This document shows, piece by piece, positions 8,858 to 15,484 of a DNA stretch of 64,000 bases. Below the pieces are notes generated by a model. The model was not told the origin of the DNA, searched no databases, and saw only the letters and a program-made list of their open reading frames with translations. Source of the stretch: Microcoleus sp. FACHB-831 (lineage in GTDB: Bacteria; Cyanobacteriota; Cyanobacteriia; Cyanobacteriales; FACHB-T130); NCBI RefSeq assembly GCF_014695585.1, contig NZ_JACJON010000039.1, positions 1-64,000 on the forward strand, in the 5' to 3' direction. The first letter of the stretch is position 1, and each line of letters opens with the position of its first letter. A program made the position numbers and the translations under genes.

Positions 8858-9424
8858 CTACCCCAGCACATCCGCAACCGCAATCTCTACATCAGGAAAC
8901 GCTTGGATAAATAATGTTTGACCGCGATAAAACTTCTGCCTTTCTTGATAACCTTCTGTTGAAGGTTGTCTGTATACTTCCAGACATTGCCCATTGATAT
9001 CCACCAGCCAAACTTCAATAATGCCTTGTTCAGCGTAGAGGGGAATTTTTACATCTCTATCCGTCTCTACTGTTGTATCGGCAACTTCAATTATTAATAA
9101 AATATCATGTGCTTGCGGATGAGCAGACTCGTAGAAATCTGCACGGGGTTGCAGCAACGCCACATCTGGCTGAGGTTGAGAAGCATCATCCAATTCAATG
9201 GGATTTTGAGTATCGACTAAAGCGCGTCTGCCTAATTTTTCAGATAGTAATGTATCTAAGCGCCTCACATGGGCTGCGTGTCTTCTGCCAATTGGGGACA
9301 TTTGAACAATTTCTCCTCGGATTAATTCCACCCTGTCATCTTCTGTGAGAATACCTGCCTCTACCATGCGATTGTATTCTTTTACAGTAAATAACCGTCT
9401 GAGCAGTCCAGTTGTCATCATCAA
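8858..9424 (-). CDS. Uma2 family restriction-endonuclease-fold protein (DUF820)
   Basis: 188 residues with the standard Uma2 pattern. The N terminus has FTVKEYNRMVEAGIL and EDDRVELIRGEIVQMSPI. The PD-(D/E)xK-like core carries QPQPDVALLQP (about residue 85) and LLIIEVADTTVETDRDVK (about 107-124), then the closing strand IIEVWLVD. The family is hugely expanded in cyanobacteria. The fold is that of a nuclease, but the biological role is not established. Flanked by two inverted dispersed repeats together with the next gene. The start has three consecutive Met codons, so the exact first residue is uncertain by one or two. Confidence 0.9.
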   Translation of the reverse strand: MMMTTGLLRRLFTVKEYNRMVEAGILTEDDRVELIRGEIVQMSPIGRRHAAHVRRLDTLLSEKLGRRALVDTQNPIELDDASQPQPDVALLQPRADFYESAHPQAHDILLIIEVADTTVETDRDVKIPLYAEQGIIEVWLVDINGQCLEVYRQPSTEGYQERQKFYRGQTLFIQAFPDVEIAVADVLG

Positions 9425-9631
9425 CTCCTATTGTTATCTGAGTTTCTATTTTAGTTATCCTTAATTTTCATCCCGTTGTGCTATTAGGCTGGAAGTTACT
9501 TAGCTAATCCCAAAAAAACATGAATTGCAGCCTCAGTGCTGCTTGCTACCAAAAAGCCTGTCTTCCACAAGGGGGATGTTAAGCAATAACCTTTGTTCGA
9601 CCATCTAAGTGACTCACAGGAGAATACGGCG

Positions 9632-10414
9632 ATGCAATTGGCAGGTAAAGTTGCACTGATCACTGGTGCGGGTTCGGGTATTGGGAAGGCTGCTGCTATA
9701 CTGCTGGCTAAAGAAGGGGCGAAAGTAGCAGCATTAGGTCGGAGCGAGGACGAAATCAAAGAAACCATTGCTACGATACAAGACAGTGGTGGAGAAGCCA
9801 TAGCCGCGATCGCTGATATCTCCCAAACCGAACCAATGCAACAAGCCGTAAACCAAATAATTGATAAATGGGGACGGCTTGATATAGTTTTCGCTAACGC
9901 CGGAATTAATGGTGTTTGGGCATCCCTGGAAGATCTAGATCCTGACGAGTGGGACAAAACCATGAACGTCAATCTTAAAGGTACGTTCCTCACCGTCAAA
10001 TATGCGGTACCCCATCTTAAAAAACAAGGTGGTTCCGTAATTATCACTTCTTCCGTCAACGGCACACGGATGTTCAGCAACACTGGCGCAACAGCCTATG
10101 CTTGCAGCAAAGCCGCTCAGGTAGCGTTTACCAAAATGGTGGCGCTGGAACTTGCCGAACACCGCATCCGCGTCAACGTAATTTGTCCGGGGGCAATTGA
10201 CACAAATATTGACCAAAACACCGAACACCGGGATTTAGATAAGGTTCGCGAACCTGTCGAGTATCCTGAAGGAGAAATTCCTTTAACAGATGGCAAATCT
10301 GGAACATCAGAGCAAGTGGCGCAGTTGGTGTTATTTTTAGCATCAGAAAACTCCAGCCACATCAGCGGGACGGAGATTTGGATTGATGGTGCCCAATCGT
10401 TGCTGGTGGGTTAA
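9632..10414 (+). CDS. SDR family NAD(P)-dependent oxidoreductase
   Basis: A classical short-chain dehydrogenase of about 260 residues. It has the cofactor loop TGAGSGIGKA near the N terminus, the NAGING motif, the catalytic Ser in SSVNG, and YACSK as the active YxxxK. The C terminus (SGTEIWIDGAQSLLVG) is typical of FabG-like enzymes. Arg in ALGRSED after the second strand suggests NADP preference, which is inference. I chose ATG 9632 because AGGAG lies just upstream; an upstream TTG at 9593 is possible but less likely. The substrate cannot be told. It lies between two inverted dispersed repeats. Confidence 0.92.
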   Translation: MQLAGKVALITGAGSGIGKAAAILLAKEGAKVAALGRSEDEIKETIATIQDSGGEAIAAIADISQTEPMQQAVNQIIDKWGRLDIVFANAGINGVWASLEDLDPDEWDKTMNVNLKGTFLTVKYAVPHLKKQGGSVIITSSVNGTRMFSNTGATAYACSKAAQVAFTKMVALELAEHRIRVNVICPGAIDTNIDQNTEHRDLDKVREPVEYPEGEIPLTDGKSGTSEQVAQLVLFLASENSSHISGTEIWIDGAQSLLVG

Positions 10415-10434
10415 TCGATTTTGGATTGAGGGGG

Positions 10435-10518
10435 GCGATGCTCTGTAAAGAGCCGCTAACGCGCTAACGCACTTCGCTAACGTGCTAGCCCACTTCGCTA
10501 CGCTGACGCTGACGCTAA
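10435..10518 (-). repeat. Dispersed GC-rich repeat, copy 2 (inverted relative to 8519-8602)
   Basis: Read on the minus strand this matches 8519-8602 almost base for base, including the terminal GCTCTTTACAGAGC. It sits 20 bases after the SDR stop and upstream of tRNA-Leu. Confidence 0.8.
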
Positions 10519-10614
10519 ACCGGGGCAAATTTCCATAAAGCATCGGCATCTAGGCAAATTAGCATTGCCAACTACTAGACATCAGCATTAGCTATGCTAT
10601 ACTAGGGAATCCAT

Positions 10615-10696
10615 GCGGATGTGGCGGAATTGGCAGACGCGCTAGATTTAGGTTCTAGTTTCGCAAGAAGTGAAGGTTCAAGTCCTTTCATCCGCA
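10615..10696 (+). tRNA. trnL-UAG: tRNA-Leu (anticodon TAG)
   Basis: An 82-nt cloverleaf. The acceptor GCGGATG (10615-10621) pairs with CATCCGC (10689-10695), with discriminator A at 10696. The D-arm contains GGCGGAATTGGCAGACGC, the anticodon loop is TTTAGGT, there is a long class II variable arm, and the T-loop is TTCAAGT. CCA is not encoded. A hairpin terminator follows at 10734. Confidence 0.95.
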
Positions 10697-10733
10697 TAAG
10701 ACAAAGCTAAATGCCTTGATATATATCTAACTC

Positions 10734-10778
10734 GAAGCATAAGGTTTTCATCACGGAAAACTTATGCTTCTAATTTTT
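10734..10778 (+). terminator. Terminator after tRNA-Leu
   Basis: GAAGCATAAG (10734-10743) pairs with CTTATGCTTC (10761-10770), extended inward by TTTTC/GAAAA. TAATTTTTTA follows. Confidence 0.8.
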
Positions 10779-10818
10779 TATAACCCTGTAGATTGCCAAG
10801 AAATTACTTCCTAGTGAC

Positions 10819-12189
10819 TTACACCACGCTTTCCAGCGCCCGTTTGAACTCAAGAGCCGTTTTAAAGTAAATTTCTGGCTTATCCACCAGTGCCAAATCA
10901 ATAACTTCCGCCAATCGTTGCGGAATTGAGGCATCGCGTTGACGAATGGGTACGGCATCGGTTTGCAATACCACCAGCAACGGGTCTTTGTCCATGAAGT
11001 CGCGCGGCCAAGTACCCGTTAACATGGTGTAGAGTGTCGCGGCTGTAGCCCAAACATCTACCTCTGGCTTGGCGTATTTGAAATCAATCACCTGCTGTCG
11101 CGGCATAAAGGGCAACGTGCCTGCTACTTCGCTGCCACTCATTGTGTGACCGCTTAAACCCGCTTGGTCAAAGGCTTTGGCTAACCCGTAGTCGCCGACT
11201 TTGGCAATGTAGGAGTTACCAACTTTGGTGAGGAAGATGTTGTTTGGTTTGATGTCGCGGTGTACCAAACCCCTCCCTTTGCCAATCGTGCCGTCAGCGC
11301 GTCTAACAGAGGGAATTTCGGCGTTGTGGGCGTATTCCAAACCATCTAAGGTTTGCAGGATAATTGGAAGGGCTTCTTTAATCGACAAGCGCCCGCCCCG
11401 TTGTTCCATTAAATCCCCTATGCTGCCGCCGTTGCAATACTCTAGGGTAAAGAAGAACGTGCCATCCGAGTAACCATAATCCAGCAGTTTGACGACATGG
11501 GGATGGTTCAAGGCTTTGGTGTTGTCCATCTCCCGCAGGAATTTATCAATAGCGCGTTGATTGGCGGCGATTTTGGGTAGCATTACTTTCAGCGCTACCG
11601 ACTGGCCATTTTGCTGATTGAGGGCGAGGTAAACTTCACCAAAGCCTCCCTCACCTACCTTTCTCACGAGTTTGTAACCCTGAATTGCCGTTAGCTTTTG
11701 GTCACCGCCTGCGGCTTTTTGAAGTAGACCTTTGATAATTTCCCAAAAGTTGGGCTTTTCCGGTGCAATGTTAGGCTTGTGCAGCTTGGCTTTGAAAACG
11801 TCTATAGTCTGCGATTCTTCCGGTTCAACGTGGATGCTGACTCGGAAGATGGTGTTACCTAACTCGATGACATCGCCTTCGTGTAAGTCGTACTCTGGGA
11901 ATTTCGACTCTGCGCCTTGTGAGGGAGTTTGGTGGGGTTGGCGCTGTCCGATTTTCTTGCTGTTGACGTAGGTGCCGTTTTTACTGCCGAAATCGCGCAC
12001 GCGGATATCTGGGGGGTTGATGTCGAGGAGGCAGTGATAGCGGGAGATGGTACGATGGGCTTCGTCATCCGGTAGTTGGGGATTGCATTCATTGGCGCGA
12101 CCGATGAGGCAGGTGGTGCGGGAGTCGAAGGTAAATTCTTGACCGTTGAGATTACCTTGGGTGATGGTGAGGGTGACTTGGGTTGGCAT
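10819..12189 (-). CDS. FHA domain-Ser/Thr protein kinase
   Basis: About 456 residues. The N-terminal ~115 residues are a forkhead-associated phosphopeptide-binding domain (LIGRANECNPQLP, then ISRYHCLLD and FGSKNGTYVN). A linker follows, then a Hanks-type kinase with GEGGFGEVYLA, VALKVM as the ATP lysine, HRDIKPNNIFL and DYGLAKAF (DYG instead of DFG). Both domains are cytoplasmic; no membrane helix. I chose the ATG at 12189 (MPTQVTLTITQG), which begins right at the FHA fold; an in-frame extension to 12348 adds a low-complexity leader. The FHA domain probably binds phosphothreonine on partners or on the kinase itself. Confidence 0.9.
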   Translation of the reverse strand: MPTQVTLTITQGNLNGQEFTFDSRTTCLIGRANECNPQLPDDEAHRTISRYHCLLDINPPDIRVRDFGSKNGTYVNSKKIGQRQPHQTPSQGAESKFPEYDLHEGDVIELGNTIFRVSIHVEPEESQTIDVFKAKLHKPNIAPEKPNFWEIIKGLLQKAAGGDQKLTAIQGYKLVRKVGEGGFGEVYLALNQQNGQSVALKVMLPKIAANQRAIDKFLREMDNTKALNHPHVVKLLDYGYSDGTFFFTLEYCNGGSIGDLMEQRGGRLSIKEALPIILQTLDGLEYAHNAEIPSVRRADGTIGKGRGLVHRDIKPNNIFLTKVGNSYIAKVGDYGLAKAFDQAGLSGHTMSGSEVAGTLPFMPRQQVIDFKYAKPEVDVWATAATLYTMLTGTWPRDFMDKDPLLVVLQTDAVPIRQRDASIPQRLAEVIDLALVDKPEIYFKTALEFKRALESVV

Positions 12190-12291
12190 CGGTGGATGGT
12201 TTAAATTTTGGGTATTGCCTTTGGCATTGCCAATAGGTTTAAGCTGCCTGTCTGAGTATTGAAGAGCCAACTCTTCCCTGTCATCAACATA

Positions 12292-13233
12292 ATGGTAAGG
12301 ATCGTGCCTCGACAACCCCGCGAACTCAAACCCGAATACTGCTATCACATCACTACTCGCTGCAATAGTCGTGAATTTCGCCTCACACGCTTAGAATGCC
12401 GCCAGATGTTAATCTACGCTATCAAGAAAGCCAGGGATAAGTATGGGTTCAAGCTATATGCTTTGTGTATTATGAGCAACCATGTTCATTAGACCTCTTG
12501 CAAAAATCCATGAATCACCCCTCCCCAGCCCTCCCCGCGAGTTCGGGGAGGGGCAAGACTTCAAGTTTTTCCCCCCTTAGTAAGGGGGGATTAAGGGGGG
12601 TAATTTCGACTTTTGCAAGAGGCCTATTATTTGCTTGAACCTCAACAACCAGAGGATTTACCCAAAATTATGCACTGGCTGAACTGGTATACTGCCATGT
12701 GCTTTAACCGGATGTTGAATCGCACGGGGCATTTTTGGGAAAAGCGATACCACAGCACGGGTTTTGCTAATACAGATAGGCGTAGAGCATTAAATACCTT
12801 GCGATACATTCATGCTAATCCCAAGGCGGCTGGGATGCAGTACGGCTTTTTTTATGATTTCAGCAACTACGGGATACACGACAGACTGAGTGATGATGGT
12901 TTAACTCAGTGGCATCCTGCCTTTTTGAAACTTGGTAAGGATTTGGATGAATGCGCGGCTAAGTATCGCAAGTTTTGTAAAAAGTATCGACCCCAGACTA
13001 AGCCAGAGGTAAAAAACCATTGGGGTAGTCGCCTGTTGGCAGGAATGAGGCTGAAGGGGAAACCCAGCAAAAAGTCACCGGGTCAAATTTGTCTTCCTTG
13101 GGCAGAGTGGGAGCCATTAGATCCGGAGGTCTTCAGGGTGGCAGAAAAGTTCGTCTTAGCTAATTGTTACAACCCAGCAGGAGCGGCGACCATGCTCTCT
13201 GACTCGTCGCAGTACCAGGTATCGGAAAGCTAG
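12292..13233 (+). pseudogene. REP-associated HUH (Y1) transposase gene, disrupted by a MITE
   Basis: The first part (12292-12489) encodes PRQPRELKPEYCYHITTRCN and ends in the HUH metal motif SNHVH, immediately followed by TAG. The second part (from 12628) continues with YLLEP, NWYTAMCFN and GHFWEKRYHSTGF to the stop at 13233. The interruption is a 135-bp element with a 3-bp target duplication. Removing 138 bases (12490-12627) restores one continuous in-frame protein of roughly 267 residues. The family is the RAYT/IS200-like transposase group (Y1_Tnp), single-copy enzymes linked to REP hairpins. As it stands the protein ends right after its catalytic histidines, so it should be inactive. The divergent FHA-kinase gene starts 103 bases away. 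Confidence 0.88.
12492..12626. mobile_element. Non-coding MITE inserted in the transposase gene
   Basis: The left end GACCTCTTGCAAAA is repeated inverted at the right end (TTTTGCAAGAGGCC). The sequence TTA occurs on both sides (12489-12491 and 12627-12629) as a likely target duplication; TA is an alternative reading because both ends begin with TA. The inside holds a CTCCCCGCGAG..CGGGGAG hairpin and C- and G-runs, but no reading frame. The TNA-type duplication suggests mobilisation by an IS5-like transposase elsewhere in the genome (inference). Confidence 0.85.
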
Positions 13234-13307
13234 ACAGCTCAAGGCTTCGTGGAAACGATGACCTTAGCAATTTTTCACAAATTGCTCAAGCCTTTATATG
13301 TTACACT

Positions 13308-14645
13308 TTACAAGTCTCTACGCGAGAGAAGAAAGTCAAGTGACTTATTAGCCCTAACAAAAAATTTCATCAAGGAAAACCTCCGCTGCTTCCGCAAGTA
13401 TTCCCATCCCACAACTTCCCAAAAACTTGGAAGATGTCCAAAAGGGGCATCATATAGGGTTAACCGATAGTATTGGCAGCTTATCCAGTTGCCTTCCACT
13501 CTCCAGCCGACGCGATCGCCAAACTTTTCATAGGCGCAATCCGCGTTATGGTTCCCCCCAACGCTTTCCCAGATGCGCTTCTGCACAGAAAAGCCGAAGC
13601 GCCCATTGCTGTATTTTACCCAGAGTTGGTCGATAGTGCGTAGGTCTTTGCAAGGAAAACTGTTGATGGAATCCACATCGAGCCAGCCTTCGCTTTCCCT
13701 TCTAGCTGCCTTGAGCATCACCCGGTAAGTTTCCTCATCAGCCTCTTTCCACTTTCCCGCCTTGAGTAAATCCCGCAGATTGCGGTAATCTATCCCCCTC
13801 TCGGAACTCAAATCGTCAGCTTCAGCTTCGGTAAACAGCGCCAACCACTCTTGCACCGACTGCGGACGGTCTTTTGGTTCCAGTGCCATGCCCTTAATAA
13901 TGGCATCATTCACCCTGTCACTAATTTTGGGATTGTGTTGCTTAGGCGGTACTAAAGGAATGCTGAACTCTTTCCTTATGTCCGCAGCAGGCGGCAATTG
14001 GTAAGTTAGCAAATTGTAAAGTGTCGCCGCTAACGCATAAACATCAGTATAAGCACCCCGTTCAGCACGTCTTTGGTACTGCTCAATCGGTGCAAATCTC
14101 TCTGTTATGTAGTTGGTATGACTTTGCTCCTTGCCAGAGATAAACTCACGAGCCAGACCAAAATCAATTAAAACGGCATCCAAACTCCCTCGACGCAGCA
14201 TAATATTAAGTGGCTTGACATCGCGGTGTAAAAATCCCTGGTTGTGGATAAAGGTTAGCGCATCCCCAACTTGCCGGATAATCCTTAACGCTTCTTGCTC
14301 CGACAAAACACCTCGCTCGTCTAAATAAGAAGCTAAATCCTGCCCCTCGATATATTCCATCACCATGCACCACAGCCCATCCTGTTGAAACAATTGGGGC
14401 AATACTTTAACAATATGGACATGGCGGCAACTGGCTAAACACATCGCCTCGTTAACAAAATTTTCTTGAATTGCCGCAAAATCCGGTTTACTTTGCTGTA
14501 AGGCGTTGAGGGTTTTAATAGCAACGAATTGACCGGATGGCTGCTCTCTAGCTCTATAGGTAACGCCGAAGCCACCAAAGCCTAAGAGTTCTTCAACGAT
14601 GTATTTGCCGCCTTTAAGCTGTTGCCGTGGTGCCCAGTGGCTCAT
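13308..14645 (-). CDS. Ser/Thr protein kinase fused to a GUN4-like domain
   Basis: 445 residues. Kinase residues 14-275: glycine loop LGFGGFGVTY, VAIK with K44, HRDVKPLNIML (140-150), DFG 161-163 and the APIEQY segment. Residues 285-415 match GUN4: RNLRDLLKAGKWKEADEETY, then LRTIDQLWVKYSNGRFGFSVQKRIWE and GDRVGWR. GUN4 binds porphyrins and activates Mg-chelatase in chlorophyll synthesis, so this protein may couple tetrapyrrole or lipid-like ligands to phosphorylation (inference). Such fusions are known in filamentous cyanobacteria. The last ~30 residues (KQRRFSLMKFFVRANKS) are basic and not GUN4-like. There is no membrane helix. It converges with the broken transposase gene. Confidence 0.9.
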   Translation of the reverse strand: MSHWAPRQQLKGGKYIVEELLGFGGFGVTYRAREQPSGQFVAIKTLNALQQSKPDFAAIQENFVNEAMCLASCRHVHIVKVLPQLFQQDGLWCMVMEYIEGQDLASYLDERGVLSEQEALRIIRQVGDALTFIHNQGFLHRDVKPLNIMLRRGSLDAVLIDFGLAREFISGKEQSHTNYITERFAPIEQYQRRAERGAYTDVYALAATLYNLLTYQLPPAADIRKEFSIPLVPPKQHNPKISDRVNDAIIKGMALEPKDRPQSVQEWLALFTEAEADDLSSERGIDYRNLRDLLKAGKWKEADEETYRVMLKAARRESEGWLDVDSINSFPCKDLRTIDQLWVKYSNGRFGFSVQKRIWESVGGNHNADCAYEKFGDRVGWRVEGNWISCQYYRLTLYDAPFGHLPSFWEVVGWEYLRKQRRFSLMKFFVRANKSLDFLLSRRDL

Positions 14646-15240
14646 ATTGAGTTAGGGAGTAGGATTAGGATTTTCTCTCGTGCTTTACGCAACTTGTCAA
14701 AGAAGCAAGGTATTTTCCCTATTAATCTAAGTTAATCTAAGTTAAATTGGCAACTTCTGGTGTGAAGCGTTTGAGTTTCGTCACAAAGACTCACCAAGCA
14801 CCGCCTTAAGTTTCGATTTCAACTAACTAATTGCTGCTTCGCTTCCCACACCACAATTTGCTGATGTAGCTGCTGTTGGCGCGATTCCCTATGGGATAGC
14901 TACGCTTCACGCACTTTGGAGGATGAGGAGATGCAATCGCCCAAACTGAACTCAACACTCCTGTTACTTATTAGATGGGCGCTGTTTTAGTATCTACTTT
15001 TAATATTCTCTAACAGCTTTTTCTAGAAGGAATGCTACCAAGCATATTCTACAGGTTTGCTCCCTACTAAGTAGGTAGACATAATTAAACTAAACATCTC
15101 ATGTAGGTTGACTTGAGGAACGAAACCCAACATTGATATGGTTTTGATGGGGTCTGCTGGCGCTCTAACCATCCTACAAATAATTAGATCCATCTACTTA
15201 GCAGATAGTTGAATTGCAAGTTTTTGGAAATATTGCCCAA
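14646..15240. other. Intergenic region upstream of the kinase-GUN4 gene
   Basis: No gene found. It contains a tandem AATCTAAGTT pair near 14724-14743 and a small inverted repeat around 15062-15078 (CCTACTAAGTAGG). The kinase promoter must lie near 14650-14760, but I cannot assign it confidently. Confidence 0.4.
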
Positions 15241-15280
15241 AAAATAAAGCTCCTTTTTTAAATAAAAGGAGCTTTATTTT
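15241..15280. terminator. Bidirectional 17-bp hairpin
   Basis: AAAATAAAGCTCCTTTT (15241-15257) and AAAAGGAGCTTTATTTT (15264-15280) are exact complements around a 6-base loop. A- and T-runs on the two sides make it a possible terminator on either strand. Confidence 0.75.
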
Positions 15281-15287
15281 TCAACTT

Positions 15288-15453
15288 ATATAGCAGTCCT
15301 ATTTGATTTGTGAAATATTTTTTTAACGAACCGCGTCAGCGGAGCGAAGCGCGTCAGCGCGTTAGACGCATTAGCGAAGCGAAGGCGTTAGCCGTTAGAG
15401 CGCGAAGGAAAGAGCGGAAGAGAGATTTCACAACTGATTTAGGATTGCTATAT
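15288..15453. mobile_element. 166-bp palindromic MITE-like element
   Basis: The left end (from 15288: ATATAGCAGTCCTATTTG, then TTGTGAAAT) and the right end read inverted (ATATAGCAATCCTAAATC, then TTGTGAAAT) form ~28-bp terminal inverted repeats with a few mismatches. The interior is GC-rich and made of GCGAAGCG / GTCAGCG / GTTAG units. It has no reading frame. A related copy of the interior and right end lies at 47490-47585. Confidence 0.7.
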
Positions 15454-15484
15454 TCTTGAAACCGACAACTTAGGTTACTAAAAA

